Positions 51,668-64,000 of a stretch of DNA of 64,000 bases are shown piece after piece. The stretch lies in contig NW_019775635.1 in NCBI RefSeq assembly GCF_001039355.2, forward strand, positions 307,867 to 371,866, in the 5' to 3' direction. This DNA comes from Lingula anatina (lineage: Eukaryota > Brachiopoda > Lingulata > Lingulida > Lingulidae). The position numbers were made by a program, and so were the translations under genes. Within the stretch, counting starts at the first letter, position 1. Each line of letters opens with the position of its first letter. The notes below the pieces were generated by a model. That model had not been told where the DNA came from. It saw only the letters and a program-made list of their open reading frames with translations, and ran no database searches.

Positions 51668-54190
51668 TTATGTATGTGAGCATCTACATCCAGCTTAAAC
51701 ATGGGGGCGTTAAGGAGTAAAGTGGATTAGTTAAGCAAATGAAAATAAAATGAATTGTCATATTGCTAGTGAAAATGGTTATAACAAAATTTATGATGAA
51801 TGTTCATGAAAATGATGATGATGATGATGAAAACCTACCTTACTTAAAAAAAAGAAACAAGGCTGTAGTTGATATAATTTTATAATCTTACATCTGTTTA
51901 ATGGTTGGCTATATTATTCATTTCACTTGAAATTTGTATAATGAATAGTAGTAAATTGGAAATTGCAGTCTTGTTTTCAGTTAAAAATTAAAGTAAGTCA
52001 TTGATGTGGTAGGTGATCAGGAGGTGCTGGTATTGTGACAGTTGTGCTGATGGGGATTGTCAGGTCACAACTAACGCAATCAATATGACATACCACTATA
52101 AACTTATATGCATTCCTACATATTATAAAGTCATGCCTAGTGAACATACTGCATTGCATCAGATGAAGCAGTTTAAGCATTTATACAATTTATCACCTGA
52201 ATGTCAGCTGTTTTGTTCAGTAAAATTGGAATTAGAGGCTCAGGGATGGATAATGTGCACTCTCATAGTTCAGAAGCAGTTCCTTAGCTTTTAGAGCTTC
52301 TCCTAGCTTGCAAATGTCATGCTTTTCTGCTAGCAAAAATTGATGTTAAAAACATGTGATATAATTTATTAAATCTCTGTGCTGTTCCACAATAAACAGA
52401 AACAAATGCACACACAGGCACAGGTGCGTGTTGTTCCTTAATTGGTTAAATCCGTGATCAGTGTGAAAATTAAATCAGAAAAAGAAGTACATGTTTAGAA
52501 AATAACAGCTGAAAACACTGATAATAACAGCTTCAGAATCAATTAAAGCAGTTAGCCACAGTAAACATGGAGGTCAGTGACCGATAAGAAGGCTGTAATG
52601 TGCACTGTAAACTTTGTATTTTTATCACCTTATGGCCTCCCCTGATGGCTGTTTGAGTAAGGCACACATACCTGAGCTTTGTCATCTACTGCCAGGGTTG
52701 TCCACGCATGCCGTGTGCTGTAGATTCATTCAGCCATGCTAGTGTATAATCGTACATATTGTATCAACACACAAAAGCACCATTTATTTCTACCAATAGT
52801 TGATTGCTTGGTTTGATCTAAGATATGTCACTCAAGATTGGGGATTTATTCGAGTCTCTAGAGTGCAATCCAAACACAATTAACCTAAGGATGAAGGAGG
52901 TCAAGGCCTTAGTTTTTTTTTTTTTTTTTACCTACATAAATATTGCGGGAGTTGTTCATGGATTATATTCTTTATGAAGGGGTTATTAGTCTGTCAGGCA
53001 GTTTCTCACCACATTCAGATTTTAAAATATTAATATTAGATGTCTGATTCATGGTATGTGCATGTTTTGTTTTTGTTTTATTATCTCTGGAATGATTTTT
53101 TTCCCATTTTGAAAATAATGACTCATTTCCATGAAGATGATCTAGACTAATGAATAAAAACATTGACCTTCATGGTATTTGAAACTGCTTTTTCGTCAGT
53201 ACAATGTTACTAACAACAGAGGATGTTTTATTTATGAAAATCCTTATTTATGTTGTATTAAAAGTTATTTCTGGTAACTTTTTTGATGCTGCAATATTTG
53301 TTCTGGTTTTAATTCAGCAACGCATCAACAGGCTCTGATTAGTTTGATGTTGTTTGAGGCAAACAGTTACACTGTGTATAGATTATATAAACCATTTTTA
53401 TCTTCCATTTATCCTTGCATGAAAAAATAATTGATCTATATAGTTTTCTGATTCAATTCTGGCACTTCATAGTGATATTTTCACCCAGAGCTTCAGAGAT
53501 AATTTAAAACTTACCTCTAATACTTATAGTGTAGAGGAAAGTTTCAAGTGGATATTTTTGGCTTGTGAAGCAATGTGTGGCAGTAATAAAAGTTTATTTC
53601 AAAATTTTAAACAGTATTTTTATTCATTTTATGATAATTCACTGTGTTGTTGACATACTTTTGATGGAATTATCATTTATCTTGTAAGAAAAAAATATAT
53701 ATAATTTTTTTGAAATTTAGAGTCACAAAGATTGATAAGCTGCGGGCTGCCTGTCCCACAGTTTTTGTCAGGCGTGTGTTTGTCAACAAGTGTCCCACAG
53801 AGGTAACCTTGTCACTACATACCTCACGTGTATCTTTCAATTTGCTAGGAAGTTCCACAAATACATTACAGTCAACTTGAAATTGATGCCCTACATCTGT
53901 TCAAACCACTCCCTCCACCCCTCGAAATTTATTCCCCAACTGTTCCAGTTTTAACAAATCCTGTTTCAGCCCATCCTATTTTGATGTACTCCTAAGGAAA
54001 TATCCAGGCACTAGGAATATCAGCCGGGACTCTTTCTTGTTGACTCTTTTGCTATTTTATAATGGCAGTAACAGTGAACTGAGATGGTCTGGGCCTTGTA
54101 ATGCTTCCAGCAAATATATACCAAAAGATTAACCTACTAGTAGTAGTTTGGGCTGGCTGTTCTTTGGTGCTTGTAAGCTGAAACAACATC

Positions 54191-54230
54191 ATGGCGGCAG
54201 CGGAAGGGTTCGCAGGCGGGAAGGCATTAG
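54191..54230 (+). promoter_or_regulatory. Promoter-like ATGGCGGC motif with possible tiny first exon
   Basis: The stretch around 54185-54225 is a local GC island holding CATCATGGCGGCAGCGGAAG. It combines an ATGGCGGC core, as in YY1-type sites near many metazoan start codons, with a GGAA ETS-type core. The ATG has an excellent context (A at -3, G at +4) and reads MAAAEGFAGGKAL before a possible donor TTAG|GTAGAG. The donor would leave phase 1, unlike exons A to C. It may therefore be a separate transcript start or a regulatory site only. Confidence 0.25.
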
Positions 54231-57200
54231 GTAGAGTAAAATGTGTACTGTTTGCGTGTGGTGTTCGTAGGGGAAGCAGGTGGTATTTTGATGAGTAGGA
54301 AGATGTTTACAAGGGAGGCAGGCTGTAAACACATTGTGCTTGTTACACGTGGTTTACACGGAGAGGTGTCATCACGTAAATTATCAACTTTTTTGCAAAG
54401 TTTGTAGAGCCAGTTCCCACAGGGATTAACTTGGGTAGACTTGATACCACCAGGCACCTGATGACTTATAGGTCGACTTTTTTTCCAGGATACGTTAATT
54501 AGCTAACAACTTTATTAATTAGATTTTGTTATAAATCATTTCAATTTTTCTTATCATTTAAATCATTTATCATTTCAAACATGCATACAGATTTAGCAAA
54601 TGGCTTTATATTCAACTTACAGTGAATCTATGCCTCATGGGCTGATCAACACGAGGAAAAGGTGCAAACATGCCCTCTAGTAATATCATTTAGTCCTCAT
54701 TGATCTTATCTAGTTCAGATGTGAACACAGCCATTGGTATTTGTTATTTTAATGTTTGTGTGTGTTTGTGTGTATGTGTGCAATATGTAGTGTGAAAAAA
54801 AAAATCAAGGCACATAATAAGACAATCACTATCTATGTGACCAGCAGATGGACGAAACAAAACAGTGATAACTACATGTACATAATTTCATTTCGGTGAC
54901 TTATTTATGAGTACTCAATGAGTTAACAAAATCATGCAGGTCAGCTGGGTCCTTTTACACGCAAAGATTTCAGACCATTAGTGATTGCAGAGAAAATTTG
55001 GTTTAAGTCTGTGTGTTGGTTGTGGTGACTGATTTGAATAATCTGGTTGATAAAATTAATTTTTTTTCTTATTACGGTATTTTCAATGCAAAGTTTATAG
55101 ACCATTTCTTCTCCCATCTCTCTCTCCCCCCCCCCCCAATCTGGCAACTTGAAGTGCATATATATATAGACATTGGCTTAGCACAAAACATACTACACAG
55201 GAAATAAAATACATGTTTATTAGTTTGGATATATAAGTCTGCATATGTGTATGATACAAAATGATTCAAAATTTGAAATGAAAATAGTCAAAGGAAACAT
55301 TATTTATTGAGACTAACTGTGTCAAAAACAGAGAGTCACATTTTGTTTGACATGTTAAATACATATACATACTTTTTTTCTCTCTCTCTCTCTCTTTTTT
55401 GCCAGAAAAGTAAAAAGCAGCTGCACTTTTGATTGTCAGTTACTGGCAACAGTCCCATACTCCTGAAGAAAACTTTGATCTAAAAATGAGAAAAAACGGA
55501 GATTTGTGCCAGAGAAATAATAAAAATGGAACATGAAGTAGGTTAAATTGAATCAAGGCCAAGTTTATGAAAGTTGAGAGTTGAAATAAAATTATTTTGC
55601 CTAAGTAGTCATAATATTTCAGTTAACACATTGAGGGTATTGGCAGTTTTTGTATTTTATTACCCCCCCCCCCCCATCCTAGCTCTGTGTTACCCAGTAT
55701 TTAATTTTTTTTTAATTCACTGTATCCAAGGTCTCATACAGTTACCATGTTTCTCTCCCTTGCTTCACAATGACCAAACTTTCCAATGAAAAATTAGTTG
55801 GCACGAGGCCCCTAGACAGCTGACTTTAATTTGTCAAAATATTGACATTAAAACAATGAAAAAATGTACACATGAAAGAAAAAGAAAGAAAAAAGAAAAA
55901 ATAAAAGTCCCCAGACAGCCAACGTCAATTATGACCCTCGTTTCATAACACTGGTATTCTTTTTTGATCAGACTGAGAAAATAAATGAGTGTTATCCATT
56001 TCATAAAATGCTATCCCAATCAATATATTCCATCTTCTGCTATAATAAAAGGCAGTGAAGGTGTCTCCAGGACACGCAGTAACAAGTTCCCACACTTTCC
56101 GAGTGCAGTTTTAACAGCACAGGATGATGAAATAATAAAACTTGCAGATTTATGCAAGGAGGTCCTGAAAACAGCCATTAATGTCACACTCAGGCCCCGC
56201 AGGGAACATGCTTCGACATTGATGAGGGGAAGGCAGCCTTTGTTTAACACGACCTTGCATAATATCAGGATCCCTCTCTTCCAAGTATTGATAGTCATGG
56301 TCTGCAGATTATTTGTACCCTGTGATCCTAACATTTATTTTTATCTTAATTACTTTTATATGAGGAAAAAGGGAAGGGGGGAGAGGGGCAAATTTGATTT
56401 ATGAGTTATTCAAAAAGTATGTGTGTACTAGTAATGCTATTGGATTTATCCCTTGAATTTCAATTTTGCAAATCCTTTTTTTGTTATATATTAAGTATTT
56501 GTATGTAGATATGTATAGGATGCATCATTTTGAAGCGTAGTTTTATATCCACGACTCGTGTGTATCTATTTAAGGATAATTGATTATCAGTCCACAATAT
56601 ACAAACTTGCTAAATAATCTGCTATTTCACCTATCAGACCTGCTAATTAATAATCATTGAGCTGCTAATACCTGCTAATTTATTGAAATCAACATTGTAG
56701 ATTTGCTTAAGTATGTGGTAATACTAATAGATGAAAAACAAATACCTCTGCATTTTAAAAAGAATATTTCTTCTTATTATTATTAATTGAAAAGCCAAGA
56801 GAGAGAGAGAGAGAGGAATTAGGCAATGTCACAATGTTTAATTGACAAAAAAAAAAAAAAATAAATAAATAAATAAAATCAGATGTACAAATTTGAATAC
56901 TGCTAGCTACAGTGTTTATTTTCAAAATCTAGTTTACATCCAGGTTTGATCAAAAGCTTTCACATTTGTATAAAACAAATTTTCAAAAGGTATCTCAAAT
57001 GACAGCTCAGTAGAAATCTGGAAAAAGGTTATTTGGAGCTTTGCCACTGCCTTGGGGATGGGATTTTTTTTTCTTTTTTTTTTCTTTTGAAAATGTCTGT
57101 TTGTGCATATACAACTACCTCATATCCATACAGTGGTTACAGTGAAGATGAAAAAAAAAATTCCTGTGCTGGAAAGTTCCCCCGTCACTTTGTATCTGCT

Positions 57201-57327
57201 AGAATATTGCAGCAATTTCTACTTAAAGTATCTCATGGGACCAGCTCCATCCCTCATTTACCACTAATACCATATTAAATGCTTAGCCAGGGGCAACAGG
57301 TGGCTAGGTTGCCATGGGGCAAGGTAT

Positions 57328-57354
57328 TGACCTCTTGACCTTGACCTCTTGACC
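57328..57354 (-). promoter_or_regulatory. Cluster of TTGACC(T) half-sites
   Basis: The 27 bases hold four TTGACC motifs in a row as a 14-base unit repeated twice (TTGACCTCTTGACC). On the minus strand they read as AGGTCA half-sites, including TCAAGGTCA, the extended monomer site for ERR/SF-1-type receptors. It could be a chance small tandem repeat. Confidence 0.35.
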
Positions 57355-57989
57355 AACACTGAGTGTCCAGCACAGTGTCCAGGGCAGCAGAGAGATCACA
57401 TTAAGATCAGCTCACTCTATCATTGGCTGGAAAGTGGGCTAGTTTAATATGCTAGGTTATCTGTGCTGTTACAGTTAGGGTTGACCACATTGTACCAGTA
57501 TTAAACCAGCTGCTATTATGTGAATTGTGGTTAAGAACCTGGGTCATTCTACAGTACATGTACAGGTACTTCCATCCCAACATCCATTTATCAAAAATAC
57601 TTGACACCTTTATTTGCTGTGTATGAATGCTGCATTCACACACACGCACACACACACTATGTGAAACTTAATCAATTTCATTAATTAATTTATCAAGGGA
57701 TTTATTTTTAGTCCAATTAGGATACCTCTTTTCACGACCCCCCCCCCCCCTCCCTGCACGAGCCTGCTGTCCCTGTACTTATAATTTCCAATCTGATAGC
57801 GTCACAGTACAATGTTCTCCGCAGACTGTTAAGTTGCCTGTCAGAACACAATTAGTATTTAATTGGCCGTGTAAAAGATCAAAGGAGAATCGGGAGATAA
57901 TGAAAGGAGCTCCCTTTTTGTAAACATCGATCTTAGGGGAAAATGTTGTCAGAGATAATTTTGTAAGATGCATCATAAATCAATATTTC

Positions 57990-59357
57990 ATGGAAAAGGT
58001 GTTTGATCTTGAATTCTGTTGCCTGGATGTCGCGGATGTCGTTGTTTGGTGGTCTAAACTGGAACTTGCGTTTCAAAACATGAGATATCTAGGCCCCTGC
58101 AATCACCTTGGAGAAGGACTTTGCAAAAGTCGATGCAGCTCGTCGACTCGAGCGGTTGTCAACAAAGCGCACATGGTCGGTGCAGTCTGCAAAACAATGT
58201 CACGTGAGTGATATTGATTACTTCATTTGCATATCTAGGTCAGGTCAACACAGCAACATGGCCAGGCAAAAAGGTTAGTATTTTGATACTTTGAACAGAT
58301 GATTTAGCCCCGAGGGAGCTAAGTTACGCTTGACAATGCCTCATTATGAATCCAAGCTGTTTATCCCGTCTAATTATGATAGGAGAGGCGGCACACATGT
58401 CTGGTTAGCTTATGAATGGCACGGGTCGCGTGGTATGTAGCGCGCTCAAAAGCCACCCCTGGCCGGCTGCCAGATAGGCCCCTGTTGTATTTTTACAAAG
58501 TTTGTGTATTTTTTTGAATGGATCTTTTATTTCAATGCGCCTATACATTGGCCCCGATTGGTTGATGATTTGCAAGGGACTTTTCTTATTCAGGTCAGGG
58601 TTTGACAAATGTTTGAGATGTGTATAAACAGAGTCAACAAAGCGCAGCCTTGTTTGCACGTGTTTGCTTTAGCTCAAGCGAGAAAAACGGGGCTTTAGGC
58701 ATTCAGTCCAACATTGGCCCAGTTTCGTCGAGTCAAGTTTAGTCTCCCTTGTGTAAAAACAAACCAGTACCAAGTTGCTCACACAGTCAAGGATGGAAGG
58801 CTATTGAAAACAACTGCCATGTGCGGAGTGTGAGGCTCTAGCTCACGAACGGGGTTGATTGCACTTTTACCTACGAGTCGTAAGTCGCCATGATAATCAC
58901 AAGCAGAGAGAACGATCTTTCTTGAGAGGTTGCATCGGGCTGACTTCATTCTGTCAGTGTCCGTGGGCGTGTGACGCCGATCACATTCGATCACTCAGTT
59001 GCATGCACTTGCAGGTGAAAAATACCAAGAGGCTTTTTGATCTCAGTGACTCCATATTTTCTCTGGAAAACAATCTGGCATAACATGCATGGAGCCAAGA
59101 TTGAGAAAGGCTAGCTAATTTAATTGTCAGTTGTGATCGGGGGATGGAATTTACAGCATAGATTATCATGTGTCCTTGACATAAAACACTTGAGAAGAGC
59201 TTCGCAGTGATTTTGACAACACTTCAAGATCTGTCTGGATTAATTATGCCACGGCTGTTTCTTCCTCGCTCAGTGAGAGAACTGAACAAAAATTGAGGAG
59301 AAAGAGCTACTCTAGTTTGTCTTTGAAGAGAAAAAAAATCACAAACACATCGTCATC
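57990..59357 (+). promoter_or_regulatory. GC/CpG-richer putative promoter and 5' UTR of exon C
   Basis: Against an AT-rich background this stretch is visibly richer in G, C and CpG, for example around 58010-58050, 58125-58160, 58420-58490 and 58840-58985. It lies directly upstream of the ATG exon at 59358. The last part, roughly 59210-59357, lacks an upstream ATG close to the start and looks like a 5' leader. I saw no convincing TATA box or initiator, so no transcription start is proposed. A 74-codon frame at 57990-58203 ends at a possible donor (CAC|GTGAGT) but in phase 1, so it is not called as a coding exon. Confidence 0.35.
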
Positions 59358-59456
59358 ATGACTTGGCCGGCACGAAGACAGCGCAGGATCTCTCTCCCCG
59401 CTGTGCTGGAGTCTGTACCTGAAAATACGGAGTTTGGTCGAAACAAACACAGATTG
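59358..59456 (+). CDS. Putative initiator exon C, 33 codons, ending in a splice donor
   Basis: ATG at 59358 opens a 33-codon frame that reaches a donor, TTG|GTGAGA, in phase 0. The peptide begins MTWPARRQRRISLPAVLESV. It is basic at first and contains RRIS, which fits the R-R-x-S pattern for cAMP-dependent protein kinase (established motif, phosphorylation not shown). The preceding kilobase is GC- and CpG-richer than most of the window, as expected of a promoter plus 5' UTR. Short alternative N-termini like this are typical of signalling and channel genes with several promoters, but I do not recognise the family. The phase matches exons A and B, which supports a shared downstream acceptor outside the window. 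Confidence 0.6.
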
Positions 59457-60639
59457 GTGAGATATAGAGATAAAATATAGGACTTTCTTTTTATTATTTT
59501 TTATTTTTAAATATTTGATTGACGGGTCCGATTGTTATAAGGATTAGAGCCTTTTGTCAATTGAGAAAAAGAGCCAAAAAGACAGGTAGCTTTTAATATA
59601 ATTTCCTTTATATTTCTGGGTTTTTATTTTATTTATTTAATTTTTTTTATATTTATTTATTTTTGACCAATTAGCAGACCAGTATTCATGCTTTTGTGTT
59701 TATGTTTGTACATATTAACATTATCTCACTTTGTTTAATCTCATTTTTGCCGTAATCAAACCGTAATGTACTTCCTGAAGAAAAAAAAAAAGATAAACGT
59801 TGAGGGGGTCAGGATATGTAGCACTATTCAAACTTAGATTATTGATAATGTGTGAAATATGTCAAGTATGTGTGCAGGCTGTGGAGACATGGGAGTCAAC
59901 AATTTCTTCTTCTCAAGTGTTGTCATGTTATGAAATAAGGTCAAAATGGTTTTGTATTTAAAAAACAGATAAGATACGATAGAGATATGCCACGCCTTTT
60001 ATCAACAATACTGAAAAATTCCATTAAGACTATCACATTGTACAATTTTAGTGTCGTTCGGCTATTAATAGATAAATTTGCATTTGTTGTTCCTTTCATT
60101 AAGTCTATTCTAAAGAATGATGATTTTAACCTGAAAGAAATAATAATGAGCACATATGCTGTTCTGTTTTAAGCTTGATCTTGGAAGCAGTGTGAAATGG
60201 TATACAGATAGGAATTCAGTCATGAGTGAGACAAGCAAAAACAATATACCATACAAGATGCATTAAGCTTCATGTGTTTTCAAGATGGGAAACATATGGA
60301 AAAACATTCCACGTATGAAAAATTCTAATTAAAAAAAAGGGACAACTAGACATGGAATACAAACCATGAAATGTCACTGTAAACATGTCATGTCTACATC
60401 AGTCTAGCACAGGGGAAAACCAAGATAACAACCAGACAGTTGGTAAATAATTCTCTGCACTAAGGTCCACATTTCATCACTGAAAATTTCAGTGAAACAG
60501 GGTTCCATCATGTCGCGACAATATGCGAATGGACTTGTCCACCATCCATGTGTATGTATGTGCTGCTAGGCTATTTATTCTCCTGTCATTATCACTGGCT
60601 TTAGAAAGCTGAGCTTGTTAATCCAGGAAAAGTTCATGA

Positions 60640-60640
60640 A

Positions 60641-60677
<37 letters not shown>

Positions 60678-60697
60678 GTGTCTCTCTCTCTCTCTGT
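60640..60697. repeat. (CT)n microsatellite
   Basis: About 28 CT units with three G interruptions. Confidence 0.9.
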
Positions 60698-61458
60698 ACT
60701 TAAAAGCCCTATATTTTCTTCTTGAGGCACTGTTGTCCAAGATTAATAATTCTGATATCAAAGATCAGTACCAGATACAAACACATGCACGTACCTTTCT
60801 CCACTACGTAACTTATGTCCCGTCCCCATCCCAATTTTGCACTGAAATGTCAGCCAGAATTTAGTTGGATAATTGTTCCCATAAAGTCTACAAAGATGTG
60901 TGTTAACTTAAGGACATATCAGGAAAGGATATGTCTGTGTCGTGTTGTTGTTGTAGACATACATTCATTGGGACTTGGTTTTCAGAAGGAAGCTGTGGAA
61001 AAATGTTCATTGCTATTTTAATGTTTCTTAATTCAACATTCAGCCAACATAATGCAAGATAGATCTTAAAAATAGATAATAATATATTGAGGCGGCAGAT
61101 ATTGGATTTGTTACTGAAAATTACCTTAATTTTTGATTGAACTAATAAGTTCATCAGGCAGTGGGTAGCGGATCAATTGCCTCTCCTTGATATATGGTAT
61201 TGTGGGCGTTTGCACAGCAGTTTTCATAGAGAACCCTTTCTACATTCTCTTGATTGCCCAATCAATGCTGAATCGATTGCCTCCATTCTATTGAAATGGC
61301 TCCAGCGTAAACAATGTTATACAATGACGTTTAAAAGCTTAAGGATTAGCTATGAAGTAATATTTTTTGTTCGAGCTTGTTAGGCTGAGTAGCATTACTG
61401 GGCATGCGATATTTTATGTGACTTGAGAAAGGTCAGTGATGTTGTACTAAGTAACTGG

Positions 61459-61472
61459 GGGGGGGGGGGGGC
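61459..61472. repeat. Poly-G run
   Basis: About 14 G, with a further G run a few bases on; possible sequencing-quality site. Confidence 0.85.
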
Positions 61473-62308
61473 ATTGGGGGGATATGGACTGTTACAGCAA
61501 GAACCTCGTAACCAGAAAAGAACTTAAAACTGAAAGTCTAGTATTCCTCTGTATTTTAATTTTGTACCTTTATATTAAAGGAAAGAGATGGTTAATGTTT
61601 CGAGCCAATATTTACTTTATTTTAGTGCACTAATGCATGTAAGATTTAGCCTGAATGAAAGTAGACTAAAATGTTCAGCCCTGGTCTAAAGTTCTTTTGT
61701 AATACTGACACATGGTGTGAAATATGCCCAGGTGGGGAGGACAAAAATTTAGGTTAAATAAACAAAATATTTCTTGTGAAAAATAAGGTTGAAAAAAATA
61801 CCCTTAATAACATTGCAGAATGTTTTCGCCCAGCTGTTCCACTCTGTTGAATGTCTCAGTAACTTTATTACTGTATTATCAATGCTTTTACCTGTGATTA
61901 AAAAATGAATTAAGAAAAAAAAACAGGAAGGGGTTTTATATATACAACTAAAAGAAAAATGATAAATGTTATTGCAGTTAGGACTATTAATGTCTTCCGG
62001 TTCCTTTCAGATTGTGCCAGGGTTTGATAAAATGTATATAAACATTAAAAAAAAAAAAATTAAATGAAGATTAAGTTCTCAAATTGCGGGACATCATGTA
62101 AGCTCAGTATGAAAAGGAATGTACACATCATTTAAGTGAAAAGAAAAAAGAGCAATGAATATAAAGCAGCATGTTTCTCTTTATGGGAGAAGAAAAGGTG
62201 AATATTTGCATCTGTGATGAACAAATGTGCTCCTGTCTGAAAAAAGGGCATTCTTGTATAGTTCAGTTATTTTGGCATAGTAACAACAGACTGACTGGCA
62301 AGTTTAAA

Positions 62309-62337
62309 AACACACACACACGCGCACACACACACAC
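62309..62337. repeat. (CA)n with CG interruptions
   Basis: About 14 units of CA with a CGCG break. Confidence 0.85.
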
Positions 62338-64000
62338 CTCTTTCTTAAACCATTAGTGACATCTCCAAAAGTTTACTGTTTCTTCAGAGATATATTTATA
62401 ATGGGCATACACTTAATATGATTGCAACCTTTGCAGAAGAGACTTTTGTTGCCTTTAAATCCTGATCTGCCCACTTGGGGACAGGAAGGACACCACAATT
62501 ACTGTCATCATTGAACTCTACAAAATTACTTAAATACATACAGAGTTGACCATGTTCTTTCAAGTTTATGGGCAGCCATCTAATACTGGTCTGTAGTGAA
62601 ATTGAAAAAGAAAAGTGGTCTTGGGATTTGCTTCATTGGAGTTAGTGGATGGAGAAGATACCTGTCGTGTTGTTCCAGTGCTCAGACATGCCAGACTTTA
62701 TGGACACCATTCAGATGAAGATATGACATAACACACAAAGGACTCAGGTGGCCACCATGCCAGCTACAGTTGAAGATAGATATCAGAGTGGAGTTTTGAT
62801 TCACTCAGTTGTATCATACTAACATAATGAGAAATTAAATCTAGTACTGCGTCTTATGTTGGAATGGAGACCATCACATTTTGAACGTGCAGAATGTCAC
62901 TGCATGACACCGGTGCCAACTCAAAATCAGTTCACCTGCAGAGGGCCTTGTGATAAGGTCCAGTCATGATCTCTGTTTCTATGTAAGACCCAGTACAATA
63001 TTTTAATTTCTTATTATCCACGTAGAAGGTGAGCTTGTGAAGAAGATGACCCCACAGCTTGAAGATGGAGTTGTTTTTTTAAGAAGAAGAAGCAGTTTAT
63101 TACAAGAAGTGGCGATTAAATGACCAACATTTTTGTCCTAGACAAACTTTTTGAATTCTGGGTTTTAATGTGGAACTTGGCCTTGAAATAAAAAGATATA
63201 AGAGAATAAAATGGAATAAATTAAAGAAAAAATATCCAGCTAATGTTACCTGTGGAAGATTGATGTGCAGTGTGGTTATTTGAATTGTTGGAGACTAAAA
63301 ATAGACATTCTATTCAGTGTTGGGAGGTGTCGAGTTTGGTTCTTAGGTAAATCCGCATGTTCAGTATAAGATATCGAATAGCAGAAGCTGAAAAACACAT
63401 CGTGCCTAGGAAGAAAAACATCACGCAACAAATGGCAGTGAATGCACTAAATGCAGCCCAAGTATATGTCAGTTTGCACGTATTACATACATGCACAAAC
63501 GTGCTAAAATGCACGTCAAACTGCACACCATATAAATCTGAGTACCCGCTGGTCCGTGAAATATGGAAGTTATTCTTTTGACAAAGCAAATGAAATCCAG
63601 TTCTCATATGTACAAAGACATATTTTTTGATATAAATTCTAAGCCAAGGTATTTGAGAAGTGGTTTAACAGCAGGTAACAAAGAGACTGGTGTGTCACTC
63701 TGTAGGCTGAAGCTTTTGTAAGATGTAGGTTAAATTATTTGAGAACTGTGGTATAGATTCAAAGGCGAAGGCCACGAAGTTCATATGAAACGCTAGGGAA
63801 CAACAAAGACTGAACAGCTACCCCATGGATTCATATCGTATGCCGATGTCAAGTTGACCCAGAAAAAATTGGAATTTAGGTCTGATGCCTCATCTGCATA
63901 AAAAACCGGATATTTCTTCTCAGTGGTTCCCTTACTTCTTTTATTACGTCCTTTTAACCCAGAAAAATATAAACATTTTTTAATGAAGAGGGGGAAAAAA

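Larger units (their letters stand above)
50150..57989. other. Intron-like non-coding DNA
   Basis: Contains the TG/G repeat, poly-C runs (55126-55137, 55663-55675, about 57740-57753), poly-A near 56848, the ATGGCGGC island and the half-site cluster. 56020-56335 is open on both strands at once and GC-richer than its flanks. Confidence 0.55.
59457..64000. other. Intron following exon C, running off the window
   Basis: AT-rich with CT, G and CA repeats. No acceptor plus open frame convincing enough to call an exon; overlapping open frames at 63314-63607 (minus) and 63357-63581 (plus) are not recognised. Confidence 0.6.

Noticed and set aside
52013-52294. A 93-codon Cys-containing frame
   Set aside because: Cysteine spacing fits no zinc-finger pattern, there are no good splice sites, and roughly ten frames of this length are expected by chance in 64 kb at this AT content.
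57990-58203. Open frame ending at a GTGAGT donor upstream of exon C
   Set aside because: Leaves phase 1, unlike the other first exons, and lies in a CpG-richer promoter-like zone where long frames are expected; kept only as part of the putative promoter.
61983-62070. Good acceptor (CCTTTCAG) followed by IVPGFDKMY
   Set aside because: No donor follows and the frame runs into poly-A within 20 codons.

Overview
This is AT-rich, intron- and repeat-dominated DNA from an animal nuclear genome, probably a highly polymorphic invertebrate. I infer this from eukaryotic splice signals around short open exons, very long non-coding stretches, abundant microsatellites and homopolymers, and several families of short non-autonomous DNA transposons (MITEs). 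Three places where diverged near-copies abut at runs of N point to heterozygous haplotypes left unmerged by the assembler. No bacterial-type gene organisation, CRISPR array, rRNA gene or intact transposase or reverse transcriptase was seen. I could not assign a species or a gene name.

The best protein-coding evidence is three short plus-strand exons, each starting with ATG and ending in a phase-0 splice donor: 16180-16314, 40388-40704 (CDS from 40408, very His-rich) and 59358-59456 (carrying an RRxS basic motif). The shared phase and strand, the wide spacing and the lack of matching downstream exons suggest alternative first exons of one large gene whose body lies beyond the right end of the window. 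The middle one has a strong upstream acceptor and may instead be internal. Weaker candidates are a phase-0 exon at 49976-50113, a minus-strand terminal exon at 4399-4530 and a promoter-like ATG exon at 54191-54230.

Layout. 1-7258: non-coding, with three related hAT-like short elements, a DR1 nuclear-receptor-type site and the possible minus-strand exon. 7259-13326: an A/B segment present in two to three versions, split by a 36-base gap and a single N. 13327-16179: upstream of the first plus-strand exon. 16315-40387: a long intron-like region with a perfect 151-bp palindromic MITE flanked by 9-bp duplications (19830-19980), two Harbinger-like MITEs with TTA target duplications (20230-20445 and 38987-39252), and a second haplotype-style duplication (28357-30185). 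40705-59357: intron-like, with a third such duplication (46818-49764), long microsatellites and a GC- and CpG-richer zone (about 57990-59357) ahead of the third exon. 59457-64000: intron-like DNA running off the window.

Most open frames of 60-100 codons here are no longer than expected by chance at this AT content and are not annotated.
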